Assembly: GCA_002724825.1 (NCBI GenBank)
Contig: PBPU01000024.1
Location: 14,470 to 25,716, forward strand
Source of the DNA: Acidimicrobiaceae bacterium
GTDB lineage: Bacteria > Actinomycetota > Acidimicrobiia > Acidimicrobiales > UBA8592
DNA length: 11,247 nt
Direction of reading: 5' to 3'
Part shown: positions 1 through 7,304 of the stretch, in pieces
Layout of the letters: every line of letters starts with the position of its first letter
Numbering within the stretch: position 1 is the first letter of the stretch
Position numbers and translations under genes: made by a program
Notes under the pieces: generated by a model
What the model was told of the DNA's origin: nothing
Database searches by the model: none
What the model saw: the letters and a program-made list of their open reading frames with translations, nothing else

Positions 1-578
1 GGCGGGTCAATATGGTGATTATCCTTTGTGAGACTTGGATTGAATTGATCTGTTTCTCCTTCAAGAAAGCCATAAAATCGGTCGAACCCTCGCCCAAGGG
101 GCCACTGAGAAAAAGGTCCCGCAGCCGAACAGTCTTCCATTGGCGCAAGATGCCACTTCCCTACGCAAAAGGTCGCATACCCGTATGTGTTTAAGATTTC
201 CGATACCGTTGCAGCCTGATTTGTTATGTGCCCGAGCATGTTTGGAAATCCGGTTCGAAAGTTTGATACGGCTCTCATACCGACTGCATGTTGAGATCTT
301 CCTGTGAGTAGTGATGCTCTAGTAGGCGAACATAGCGGGGTGACGTGAAAATTCGTAAACTGCAGTCCATGCGCAGCAAGAGCGTCTATGTTGCTTGTAT
401 CGATCGATGATCCGTAGCATCCAAGTTGAGAAAAACCTGTGTCATCTAACAGTATGATGACAATGTTAGGGGCATCTTCCCCTGGGTGATTTGGGATCTC
501 AAACCATGGTTCTGAGTCTTTTATCGTCTTCCCTATGACCCCCTGAAAATTATTTTCTTGTTCAGGCGATTTCGACAT
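1..578 (-). CDS. Type I sulfatase (AtsD/AtsA-like arylsulfatase), N-terminal part only
   Basis: The reverse strand encodes 192 residues from an ATG at 578 with no stop before the window edge, so this is the N-terminal part of a larger enzyme; AtsD-like family members are usually over 700 residues. Sulfatases hydrolyse sulfate esters using a formylglycine made from Cys or Ser in C/S-x-P-S/T-R. Here the motif is CSPTR, with Cys83 (codon 330-332), inside TPLCSPTRASLLTGR. The metal-binding pair Asp45-Asp46 (LLDDTGF) and the GKWH motif at residues 140-143 are also present. The stretch PLGRGFDRFYGF (160-171) is typical of the AtsD-like group. No signal peptide is visible in the polar N-terminus (MSKSPEQENN), so a cytoplasmic location is inferred. 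The start is supported by an AGGGGG ribosome binding site at 583-588. The gene lies 67 nt downstream of the glycosyltransferase on the same strand and may have its own promoter. The substrate cannot be told, and no formylglycine-generating enzyme is in the window. Confidence 0.93.
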   Translation of the reverse strand, partial: MSKSPEQENNFQGVIGKTIKDSEPWFEIPNHPGEDAPNIVIILLDDTGFSQLGCYGSSIDTSNIDALAAHGLQFTNFHVTPLCSPTRASLLTGRSQHAVGMRAVSNFRTGFPNMLGHITNQAATVSEILNTYGYATFCVGKWHLAPMEDCSAAGPFSQWPLGRGFDRFYGFLEGETDQFNPSLTKDNHHIDP

Positions 579-582
579 CGCA

Positions 583-588
583 CCCCCT
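583..588 (-). promoter_or_regulatory. Ribosome binding site of the sulfatase gene
   Basis: AGGGGG lies 4 nt upstream of the ATG at 578 on the minus strand. It is the strongest purine-rich stretch before any in-frame start here and supports this start codon. Confidence 0.55.
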
Positions 589-603
589 AGCTTTCCTGCT
601 CAT

Positions 604-609
604 ATTCTA
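604..609 (-). promoter_or_regulatory. Candidate -10 element for the sulfatase gene
   Basis: TAGAAT on the minus strand matches the TANNNT consensus and 5 of 6 bases of TATAAT. Transcription from it would start near 597, giving a leader of about 20 nt that contains the ribosome binding site. No strong -35 box is visible: TTGGAT, 19 nt upstream, is a weak candidate and lies inside the 16-bp palindrome at 622-637. This is a prediction by eye. Confidence 0.3.
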
Positions 610-621
610 CAGCTCAAACTT

Positions 622-637
622 TGCTTGGATCCAAGCA
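622..637. repeat. Perfect 16-bp palindrome between glycosyltransferase and sulfatase genes
   Basis: TGCTTGGATCCAAGCA equals its own reverse complement over all 16 bases. It lies in the 67-nt gap, 44-59 nt upstream of the sulfatase ATG and next to or over the candidate -35 region. This suits the binding site of a dimeric repressor. As RNA it could form only a 6-bp stem with a GATC loop, and it is not followed by a U-run on the minus strand, so an intrinsic terminator is less likely. Confidence 0.6.
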
Positions 638-645
638 GAATAGAG

Positions 646-1629
646 TTAGCTCCCTACGGATGCGAGGTCACGAAGAGTGTGACTACAGTTGCAGACCTCA
701 TAGTCTGGGTATCTGCGTTGAAAAGAGTCAGAGATTATTTGGATTGCAGGACGGTCCAGTCCTGGCATCAAAATATCCGTTGTCGATCCACACCGGAGAT
801 AGATACTTTCTGATGAGAAAAAACCAAGCATTCCACTTTCGATTGTCTGCTCTTCGCTTCCATTACCGAGAAGGCTGATTCCATAAATCCGCATGTTCTT
901 GCCTGCGTTTAGCCGATACCAGATGAATTCTAAGAATGAACTTAACGAATCTCGGATCAGGTTTACCTTCGAATCTGGAATAGATGTCCAAATCACAGGG
1001 ATTTCCAAGATAGAGAAATTGTGTCGATATGCAAGGTCAAGGATTTCTGCATCCTGAGCAAACCCTTTCAATCTTGAAGATGAAAATAGTATTTTGGCAA
1101 CTGGGCTTCTGTATGCTTTGAATCCGCATTGGGTATCTGAGATCTTATGCTTAGTGAGTAGCCGCAGAAAGAATGAGAATCCAATGGTTACGAATCTTCT
1201 TGCGCTGGTAGTTCCTTGAGTTTGTGATCCTTTAATAGATCGTGACCCCACGACAATGTGATATTCCTGAAGCCCCGTTATTGCAGGTTCCATGGCAGAT
1301 AGATCAGTTGCCATATCTGCATCCATTGTTATTACGACAGGAGAGCTAGCTACTGCTACCCCTATCCTGAGAGCATTACCCTTTCCCCTGTTCTTCTCGA
1401 GCGTGATTAATTTCCCTCTCGGAAATTGGTGATCTATCTCTTGTTGGCATAGGTCGCTTGTTCTATCGCTACTCCCGTCATCGACGATGATGAGTTCAAT
1501 GGCTTCTGCTGGGGTTTGTAAAGTAGCTAGTTTTTGAAGGAGTGGAAGTATTCTGTCTTCCTCGTTATAGGCAGGAATAATGATAGAGATTTTTGTTGTA
1601 TTTTGGAAAAGAAAGCGGCAATTATCCAC
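646..1629 (-). CDS. Family 2 glycosyltransferase, ALG5-like polyprenyl-phosphate glycosyltransferase
   Basis: A 327-residue GT-A fold enzyme that probably transfers a sugar from a nucleotide sugar to a polyprenyl phosphate on the cytoplasmic face of the membrane, as dolichyl-phosphate beta-glucosyltransferases (ALG5) do. Visible motifs are IPAYNEE (18-24), VDDGSSD (49-55), the DAD metal motif (103-105), DTQCGFKAYR (165-174) and AQDAEIL (191-197), in the order and spacing of the DPG-synthase subgroup. No clear transmembrane segment is present, so membrane association would be peripheral. The GTG start is preceded by AGGA at a suitable distance, and a stop lies immediately upstream in frame, leaving little choice; an ATG just upstream (1637) is in another frame. 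The gene begins 12 nt after the phosphopantetheinyl transferase stop. Residues from about 245 to 327 form a tail I cannot assign to any domain. The GT2 call is firm; donor and acceptor are inferred. Confidence 0.9.
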   Translation of the reverse strand: MDNCRFLFQNTTKISIIIPAYNEEDRILPLLQKLATLQTPAEAIELIIVDDGSSDRTSDLCQQEIDHQFPRGKLITLEKNRGKGNALRIGVAVASSPVVITMDADMATDLSAMEPAITGLQEYHIVVGSRSIKGSQTQGTTSARRFVTIGFSFFLRLLTKHKISDTQCGFKAYRSPVAKILFSSSRLKGFAQDAEILDLAYRHNFSILEIPVIWTSIPDSKVNLIRDSLSSFLEFIWYRLNAGKNMRIYGISLLGNGSEEQTIESGMLGFFSSESIYLRCGSTTDILMPGLDRPAIQIISDSFQRRYPDYEVCNCSHTLRDLASVGS

Positions 1630-1641
1630 AGTTTCATCCTA

Positions 1642-2322
1642 TTAGGAAACCGGAATTTCAATAGCGGTCAGAATGATATCTTGAGCTATTCCAAACGTGC
1701 CTGTAATTGTTTTTATTGAGGTTTCTTTGTTTATCGAGACAGTGAATGTTTGATTTTCGAGATGGAAGGCAACATGAGCATCTCGAAAGCCAAGCCATTC
1801 TTTGGTGACAGAATTCCAGGCTTTATATGTTGCTTCTTTAGCTGAAAAAAGCAACTTACCTGGATGAGAAATCTCTTTTCCTTTGCTATTTTGCACCCAA
1901 TTGAATTCTTCAGTGTTGCTTATTCTTGACAAAACCTTGTGAGGTAATGGTTCATTCGGTTCGGCATCGAGACCTAGGGATAGGATCTTGGATTTGTGCG
2001 CTATAGCCGCAGCCGCATAGTTACTTGTATGGGTTATGGAGCCGACTAACCCGTCAGGCCAAACTGGTTCATTTTTGTCTCCGATGAGTATCGGAGCAGA
2101 GTCGATACCTAGCGTTGCCATAGCTACATGAGCGCATTTTCGTCCGGTGACGAAATCCCATCGTCGTTTCTGAGAGACGCTTTTGAGAATTTTTTCTTCT
2201 TCAGGCCAAAGGTAAGACTCATCTAAGGAAGTGTCACGGATCTCGTGAGTAGCTGTTGCTGTTGAAAATAAGGAACTTAGTGTTTTCTGATATTGTGAAT
2301 CGCAGCCCAGGTTTATAGGCAT
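1642..2322 (-). CDS. 4'-phosphopantetheinyl transferase (Sfp/EntD type)
   Basis: A 226-residue enzyme that moves the phosphopantetheine arm of CoA onto a serine of acyl or peptidyl carrier proteins, needed for fatty-acid, polyketide or nonribosomal peptide synthesis. The N-terminal region carries RRWDFVTGRKCA (53-64), with the CoA-binding Gly60-Arg61, and GSITHT (94-99). The ACPS-like half has GLDAE (117-121), where Asp119 and Glu121 are the expected Mg ligands, and FSAKEATYKAW (159-169), the family's K-E-x-x-x-K signature. Layout and size fit the EntD-like subgroup. The reading frame is open back to 2391, inside gatB, but the ATG at 2322 is preferred: AAGGGA lies a few bases upstream, it clears the gatB stop by 22 nt, and the protein length fits. 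No carrier protein or synthase gene is in the window, so the substrate is unknown; it may serve housekeeping fatty-acid synthesis. Confidence 0.92.
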   Translation of the reverse strand: MPINLGCDSQYQKTLSSLFSTATATHEIRDTSLDESYLWPEEEKILKSVSQKRRWDFVTGRKCAHVAMATLGIDSAPILIGDKNEPVWPDGLVGSITHTSNYAAAAIAHKSKILSLGLDAEPNEPLPHKVLSRISNTEEFNWVQNSKGKEISHPGKLLFSAKEATYKAWNSVTKEWLGFRDAHVAFHLENQTFTVSINKETSIKTITGTFGIAQDIILTAIEIPVS

Positions 2323-2344
2323 GAAGTTCCCTTTGGATTCATAA

Positions 2345-3766
2345 CTAGTTTGAAGTTCGTTCGTTAAGAATTTGGTTGATGACTTTCCCATCTGCTTGTC
2401 CGCGGGTTGTTTTCATGATTTCACCGACAAAAAACCCTTGCACTTTCTTTTCGCCGCCACAGAAGCGTTCCCATTCTTCAGGATGGCTAGCGATAAGTTG
2501 ATCTACTAGATTTTCTATCTCATGTGTATCAACTGCCTTTAGGCCAGATTGCTCTGCTATTTCTTGGGGGGTGCCGCCTTGCTCTACAAGCTCTGCGAGT
2601 ATTTTTTTTGCCTGTGTGCTCGTTAACTCAGCTTTTTCTTCCATCTGAATTAAAGATGCAAACGCTGTTGGAGAGAGTTCTCCGAATCCATCGGAAAGAT
2701 TATTGGTTAGGTATTTGATAACTGTTTGTGGTGTTGCTCCAGCGTGAATCGTTTCTGAAGCGAAGTCATCGTGACCTCGCTCAACTATTAGAGCTACCTC
2801 AGTAATTTTCATCTCTGTTAAAGCTGCTAGCTCGATTCGTCTCTCGGAAGGGAAATTAGGAAGCTCTTCGTCGATTATCTTAATCATTTGAGAGTTTGGG
2901 CTGAGAGGAACGAGGTCGGGTTCTTGGAAGTAACGGTAATCTTCAGCATCTTCTTTGGATCGACCAGCGCGCGTTCTACCATCTCCCTCATCCCAGTGTC
3001 GTGTTTCTTGGGAAGGGCTCTCCCCATTCTGATATAGATCGATGTGGCGCTTGGCTTCATACTCTATGGCGCGTCCAAGCGAACGAAGCGAGTTGACGTT
3101 CTTTATTTCACACCTCGTTCGTAGTTCATCTTCACCTAGTTTCCGGACAGAGACGTTAGCGTCTACCCGAATCGAACCCTCTTCCATCTTTGCGTCAGAG
3201 ACTTCTAGCGCAAGGAGAACACCTCGGAGTTCTTCGACATACTCTTTTGCTTGATCGATAGTTCGTATCTCTGGGTAGCTAACAATCTCAATTAAGGGAA
3301 CTCCAGCCCGGTTGTAATCTACTAATGAATAGTCAGACCCTGAAATTCTTCCAGTGCTTCCGACGTGGACCGTTTTGCCTGTGTCTTCCTCGATATGTGC
3401 TCTTTCAATTCCGATCTTCACTCCACTGGGTAGCTCCAGATAGCCGTCCATGTTGGTTGGTTGATCGTATTGGGTAATTTGGTAGTCCTTTGGCATGTCT
3501 GGGTAGAAGTAATTCTTTCTCGCAAATATTGACCGACCGACTGAACAGTTAAGAGCCCTTCCAATCTGCATTGCATATGTCACGGCTTTCTCATTCACTA
3601 CGGGAAGAGAGCCAGGCAATCCAAGGCAAACTGGGCAAACATTGGTGTTTGGCTCATCTCCAAATTGGTTGATACATCCACAGAAGAGCTTAGTTTTTGT
3701 TCCAAGTTCTACATGCACTTCCAGGCCGACGATCAGCTCCCAGCCATCCTTTAGGCTATTACTCAT
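2345..3766 (-). CDS. gatB: Asp-tRNA(Asn)/Glu-tRNA(Gln) amidotransferase subunit B
   Basis: GatB (473 residues) is the tRNA-binding and kinase-like subunit of the GatCAB complex. It activates the side chain of mischarged Glu-tRNA(Gln) or Asp-tRNA(Asn) with ATP, then uses ammonia delivered from GatA. The N-terminus has GLEVHVEL (14-21), the Cys29/Cys31/Cys44/Cys47 zinc-site pattern (CxC...CxxC), PVCLGLPGSLP (45-55) and the FARKNYFYPDMPKDYQITQYD block (81-101). DYNRAGVPLIEIVS and MEEGSIRVDANVSVR follow in the cradle domain. The C-terminal part, from about residue 325, is the helical YqeY-like domain that binds the tRNA elbow. Length is normal and the protein is complete. Its ATG lies within the end of gatA, an 8-nt overlap, implying coupled translation. 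I see no missing key residue. Confidence 0.98.
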   Translation of the reverse strand: MSNSLKDGWELIVGLEVHVELGTKTKLFCGCINQFGDEPNTNVCPVCLGLPGSLPVVNEKAVTYAMQIGRALNCSVGRSIFARKNYFYPDMPKDYQITQYDQPTNMDGYLELPSGVKIGIERAHIEEDTGKTVHVGSTGRISGSDYSLVDYNRAGVPLIEIVSYPEIRTIDQAKEYVEELRGVLLALEVSDAKMEEGSIRVDANVSVRKLGEDELRTRCEIKNVNSLRSLGRAIEYEAKRHIDLYQNGESPSQETRHWDEGDGRTRAGRSKEDAEDYRYFQEPDLVPLSPNSQMIKIIDEELPNFPSERRIELAALTEMKITEVALIVERGHDDFASETIHAGATPQTVIKYLTNNLSDGFGELSPTAFASLIQMEEKAELTSTQAKKILAELVEQGGTPQEIAEQSGLKAVDTHEIENLVDQLIASHPEEWERFCGGEKKVQGFFVGEIMKTTRGQADGKVINQILNERTSN

Positions 3767-5216
3767 CGTTTTTTGCGCTTTCGAGAGTTGAAGCTATTCG
3801 GTACATAAGTGCTTCTTGCATGGGTGGAACTAGGACTTGTACCCCTATCGGCATCCCATCGTTACCTGATGCAAAGGGAATAGAAATTGCAGGATGCCCT
3901 ACGAGATTTGAAGGTATTGTGCATACGTCATTTACGTACATTGTCATAGGGTCAGATGTTCTCTCCCCTAATTTGAATGCAGTGCAGGGCGACGTGGGAG
4001 AGATAAGTGCATCAAATTGTGAATACACTTCATCAAAATTTTGAGCTAGTAGTCGACGGACCTTTAAGGCTTTTCCGTAATAGGCGTCATAGTACCCTGC
4101 TGAAAGGGCATAAGTCCCAAGCATGATTCTTCTCTTAACTTCATTACCGAATCCGTCAGTTCGTGTGTTGATATTCATCTCAGCAAGAGTTTCTCCTTGT
4201 ACTCGAAGCCCATATCGAACGCCATCGTAACGACTCAAATTACTTGAAGCTTCGGCAGGTGCTATGAGGTAATAGGCAGAGAGGCAATACAGAGAAGCTG
4301 GGATAGATACTTCTTCGATCAAGGCTCCATTTGCTGACAGCACTGATGCTGCTTGTCTGGTCTTTTCAATCACCTCAGGACTTATCCCTTCTACTCCGCC
4401 CATTAGCTCACTGATAATTCCGATTTTTAGACCTTCTACACCATGTTCCAAGCCATCAAGGAAGGAGGGAAATGGTTCAGAGATACTTGTTGAGTCTTTC
4501 GGGTCGTGACCTCCAATAACCTCGTGGACAATCGCCGCGTCTCTAACGTTGTTGGCGAATGGCCCTATCTGGTCAAGCGAACTAGCAAAGGCGAGAAGGC
4601 CGTAACGAGAGACCCCTCCATATGTCGGTTTTACGCCAACAACGCCACAAAGTGATGCTGGTTGACGAATGGACCCTCCTGTGTCCGATCCAATTGAGAT
4701 TGGAGCGAACCCTGCAGCTACAGCAGCTGCACTTCCTCCGCTTGATCCTCCTGGGACACAGGAGAGGTCGTGAGGGTTTCGTGTTGGGCCGAAGGCAGAA
4801 TTTTCTGTGGAACTGCCCATAGCGAACTCATCCATATTGGTTTTGCCAATTAGTGTGGCTCCTGCTGTGAAGAGTTTTTGGACGACTGTCGCATCATATG
4901 GTGGTTTCCAATTCTCTAGAATTCGCGAGCTAGCTGTTGTTGGTATCCCCTTGGTGCATAAGTTGTCTTTGACCGCGACTGGAACTCCTGCTAGCGGCCC
5001 CAATGTTTCGCCTGCTGCTACTCGTTTGTCTGTTTCTCGTGCTGCAGTTCTGGCTTCGTCTTCAAGAACGGTATTAAAGGCATGAACTTCAGATTCATGT
5101 TGCTCTATTTGAGATAAGTATTTATCTAGGATTTCAACAGCTGACCATTCACCACTTTTCACTTTCTCAGCGATGCTTTCTGCTGTGACAAAGGAGTCGG
5201 GAGTTATGAGGCTCAT
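3759..5216 (-). CDS. gatA: Asp-tRNA(Asn)/Glu-tRNA(Gln) amidotransferase subunit A
   Basis: GatA (485 residues) is the amidase-signature subunit that hydrolyses glutamine and passes ammonia through the complex to GatB. The Ser-cisSer-Lys triad is visible: Lys83 in VAVKDN, Ser158 in PGGSSGGSA, and the nucleophile Ser182 in SDTGGSIRQPAS. The MGSSTENSAFGPTRNP stretch (133-148) before the triad is typical of GatA rather than of other amidases. The ATG overlaps the gatC stop by 4 nt (ATGA), and the stop overlaps gatB by 8 nt, so the three genes form a translationally coupled unit. Full length, no anomaly seen. Confidence 0.98.
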   Translation of the reverse strand: MSLITPDSFVTAESIAEKVKSGEWSAVEILDKYLSQIEQHESEVHAFNTVLEDEARTAARETDKRVAAGETLGPLAGVPVAVKDNLCTKGIPTTASSRILENWKPPYDATVVQKLFTAGATLIGKTNMDEFAMGSSTENSAFGPTRNPHDLSCVPGGSSGGSAAAVAAGFAPISIGSDTGGSIRQPASLCGVVGVKPTYGGVSRYGLLAFASSLDQIGPFANNVRDAAIVHEVIGGHDPKDSTSISEPFPSFLDGLEHGVEGLKIGIISELMGGVEGISPEVIEKTRQAASVLSANGALIEEVSIPASLYCLSAYYLIAPAEASSNLSRYDGVRYGLRVQGETLAEMNINTRTDGFGNEVKRRIMLGTYALSAGYYDAYYGKALKVRRLLAQNFDEVYSQFDALISPTSPCTAFKLGERTSDPMTMYVNDVCTIPSNLVGHPAISIPFASGNDGMPIGVQVLVPPMQEALMYRIASTLESAKNDE

Positions 5217-5518
5217 GGCTGTTCCCCGAGTATCTGAGGAACTTGGAACCTTCCGTCCTCTGTAGCTGGCGCCTGATCTAGGACTTCTTCTCTGTCTAGC
5301 ATTCCGCCCACTTCATCTTTGCGGGTCACATTTTCAAGTGGGAAAGGGTGAGACATCGGCTCTATTCCATCAAGTTGAAGAGCTTCGACGTCTTGTGCGT
5401 GTTCCAAAACTGCTCCTAGCTGTCTGGTGAAAACCCCGAGTTCCTCATCGGTTAGTCGGAGGCGAGCGAGATGCGCGACGTGGGCAACTTCTTTTTCTGA
5501 GATAGGTTCAGTCATCAT
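5213..5518 (-). CDS. gatC: Asp-tRNA(Asn)/Glu-tRNA(Gln) amidotransferase subunit C
   Basis: GatC (101 residues) is the small subunit that wraps around the GatA-GatB interface and is needed for GatA folding. The N-terminal VAHVAHLARLRLTDEEL (11-27) and central PMSHPFPLENVTRKDEV (54-70) are family hallmarks. The protein begins with two ATG codons (5518 and 5515). No clear Shine-Dalgarno is present, but a TAGAAT element lies just upstream at a distance that would put the transcript start at about the second ATG, so leaderless translation is possible. The gene lies 55 nt downstream of the PASTA kinase-like gene and overlaps gatA by 4 nt. Confidence 0.96.
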   Translation of the reverse strand: MMTEPISEKEVAHVAHLARLRLTDEELGVFTRQLGAVLEHAQDVEALQLDGIEPMSHPFPLENVTRKDEVGGMLDREEVLDQAPATEDGRFQVPQILGEQP

Positions 5519-5522
5519 TCTT

Positions 5523-5528
5523 ATTCTA
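5523..5528 (-). promoter_or_regulatory. Candidate -10 element for a leaderless gatCAB transcript
   Basis: TAGAAT on the minus strand matches TANNNT. It is followed by 7 nt and then the second ATG of gatC (5515), the geometry of actinobacterial leaderless transcripts. It would let gatCAB be transcribed separately from the upstream PASTA gene. No convincing -35 was found; this is a weak prediction by eye. Confidence 0.25.
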
Positions 5529-5573
5529 CAAGCGAAACGACTCAGGTATAAGCTTGTATTGTTAGGACAATCA

Positions 5574-7250
5574 TTATTCTTCAGCAGGCGGGCCTAGCGA
5601 AACTCGAAGCTCAACGACAGTATCTCGAAGTACAGTTGTTAGAGATTCAGGAGATACAGAGATAACCGCCCCTTGAGAAATTGATTCGTCATACTGTTCG
5701 ATTACTTGATATTGGAGGCCTTCGAGGGTGAGTTGGGTTTGAGCGTCTTCTAAAGCTATTCCAACTAGGTCCGGCGGGATTGTTCTTAAAGCAGGGCCAA
5801 GGCTAATGACTAGATCAACAGGAGTGCCTGTTGGGATTTGCTCCTCGCGAATTGATACGGAGATAACCACACCTGCTGGATAATCCTCATTTAGCTCTTC
5901 AGTGACTTGCCCTAGAGAAAGTTCGGCTCCGAGAAGGAGTGCTTCCGCATCACTTAGTTTGATCCCTATAAGGTTTTTAGGCACTGGTCGAAGTTCAGGC
6001 CCTTGAGAAACGAAGTACGTTAATTCTCCTCCCTCTTCGAGTAATTGACCTGCTTCAGGGGCAGTTCGAAGAATAGTGCCAGGAAGAGTTCCGTCGAGAC
6101 GATCCAGCGCTTCTAGAAGATTCCAATAGTCTCCGACAGTTTCATTAAACTCTTGAACACTCATTCCTGTGACTTCTGGGATAACTCGTGACGTTATTTC
6201 GGTGTTCTCTCGCGACGCAAAATATATGGTTCCTATTGTCGCTAGAACTATTGCGAACATTAGTATCAGCCATATCCATCGATTTATACGCCTTCGAATT
6301 TTTTTCAAAAGACGTAAAATTTTTCCATCGTTGTCAGGTGTTTTTGCAAGATCAATAAGAATCGGGTCGTCGCGCAAGGAGATAGGTTTTTCACGCCCTA
6401 ATCCCGTTGATACAGGGAGTGGATCAGGCCTGCTCTGGCTAGATGCCGCATTTGTCAAAAGCTGAAGGAATTCTCCTGCGTTGGGCCGTTCATTAAGGTC
6501 TTCTGATGAAGCTTGTTTTAAGGGGTGGGCTAAGCTGCCGAATAATTCCAGATTTGACTCAATTCGATCGCTCAGTGGTTCGACATCGCCGACATCGTGA
6601 AGTTGCTCCGATGATTGATTGCCGGCCACGCTTTCATAAAGAAGACAAGATAGAGAATAAACATCGCTTCTCTGATCAATTCGGCGGCCTTTAATTTGTT
6701 CTGGAGAAAGGTAGTGTTGGTCTCCAGGAGTTTCGGTATTAGCTGAAGAGAAACTTGCAAGAGTTTTCGATATTCCGAAACCTGCTATGCGTATATTTGA
6801 TTCAAAGTCAAACAAGATATTCGTTGGCTTGAGGGAAAGATGCGTAACGCCTCGTTTGTGTGCGTATTCCAGCCCTTTAGCGATTTCAATTCCTATAAGT
6901 AAAGCCTGAGAGGAGCTGAGGTTCCCAGCAGTGTCAACTAGATTGCGTAAATTACCTCCGGACAAGTATTCAGTCACAACGTATGGGAGTTCTTGCTCAC
7001 CCCAGTCATATATTGGTATGAGGTTTGGGTGATTTAAATTGGTAGCTTTTTGCGCTTCTGAACGAAATTCTTCGAGGAATGATGGGTCGTCGACGTGGGT
7101 TCTGCGAAGAACTCGGACGGCTACCTGTCTTCTTAGCCGAATGTCGTCAGCCAAATAGACTTGGCTGCCTGAGCCAGTGCCTAGCGGGGCAATGAGGCGG
7201 TAACGGCTATCAATAACAATTCCGGAGTCTGTTGGATGTGAATCTGCCAC
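5574..7250 (-). CDS. Membrane PASTA-domain Ser/Thr-kinase-like protein, probable pseudokinase
   Basis: A 558-residue protein built like PknB/Stk receptors: kinase fold (about 15-265), linker, basic stretch (316-324), one membrane helix (about 325-345), and three PASTA repeats outside (about 354-418, 420-486, 488-554), each ending in SQGP or SLGP. Active kinases need a Lys in strand 3, Asp in HRD and Asp in DFG. Here these are Arg46 (VAVRVL), Ser139 (HLSLKPTN) and Gly157 (AGFG). The third glycine of the loop is Ser (GTGSGSQV, 24-31). Retained are the helix-C Glu65, Lys141 and Asn144 of the catalytic loop, SPE (182-184), Asp196 and an Arg at 255. So the fold should be intact while phosphotransfer is probably lost; a role as scaffold or wall sensor is inferred. 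The frame has no upstream ATG. A GTG at 7250 is chosen because TACGCT lies 6 nt before it (leaderless geometry); TTG at 7256 is the alternative. It heads the gatCAB run. Confidence 0.93.
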   Translation of the reverse strand: MADSHPTDSGIVIDSRYRLIAPLGTGSGSQVYLADDIRLRRQVAVRVLRRTHVDDPSFLEEFRSEAQKATNLNHPNLIPIYDWGEQELPYVVTEYLSGGNLRNLVDTAGNLSSSQALLIGIEIAKGLEYAHKRGVTHLSLKPTNILFDFESNIRIAGFGISKTLASFSSANTETPGDQHYLSPEQIKGRRIDQRSDVYSLSCLLYESVAGNQSSEQLHDVGDVEPLSDRIESNLELFGSLAHPLKQASSEDLNERPNAGEFLQLLTNAASSQSRPDPLPVSTGLGREKPISLRDDPILIDLAKTPDNDGKILRLLKKIRRRINRWIWLILMFAIVLATIGTIYFASRENTEITSRVIPEVTGMSVQEFNETVGDYWNLLEALDRLDGTLPGTILRTAPEAGQLLEEGGELTYFVSQGPELRPVPKNLIGIKLSDAEALLLGAELSLGQVTEELNEDYPAGVVISVSIREEQIPTGTPVDLVISLGPALRTIPPDLVGIALEDAQTQLTLEGLQYQVIEQYDESISQGAVISVSPESLTTVLRDTVVELRVSLGPPAEE

Positions 7251-7256
7251 TGTCAA

Positions 7257-7262
7257 AGCGTA
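7257..7262 (-). promoter_or_regulatory. Candidate -10 element for leaderless expression of the PASTA pseudokinase
   Basis: TACGCT (minus strand) fits TANNNT and is followed by exactly 6 nt and then the GTG at 7250. No Shine-Dalgarno exists before either possible start, which fits leaderless translation. The 80-nt region also holds a plus-strand candidate promoter for the divergent gene. Low confidence, judged by eye. Confidence 0.25.
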
Positions 7263-7304
7263 TTCATAGTCTGCCGAATTTGCATCTAAGTTTAGAAATC
7301 GTAT

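Noticed and set aside
621..878. Plus-strand open frames of 62-85 residues at 621-878
   Set aside because: They lie antisense to the end of the glycosyltransferase gene, have no recognisable motif or good ribosome binding site, and look like shadows.
2323..2391. Longer N-terminus of the phosphopantetheinyl transferase, starting at 2391
   Set aside because: It overlaps the gatB end, lacks family features, and the ATG at 2322 has a ribosome binding site.
5529..5560. CAAGC...GCTTG inverted repeat in the gap before gatC
   Set aside because: The arms are only 5 bases with an 18-base loop and no T-run, too weak to call a terminator or operator.
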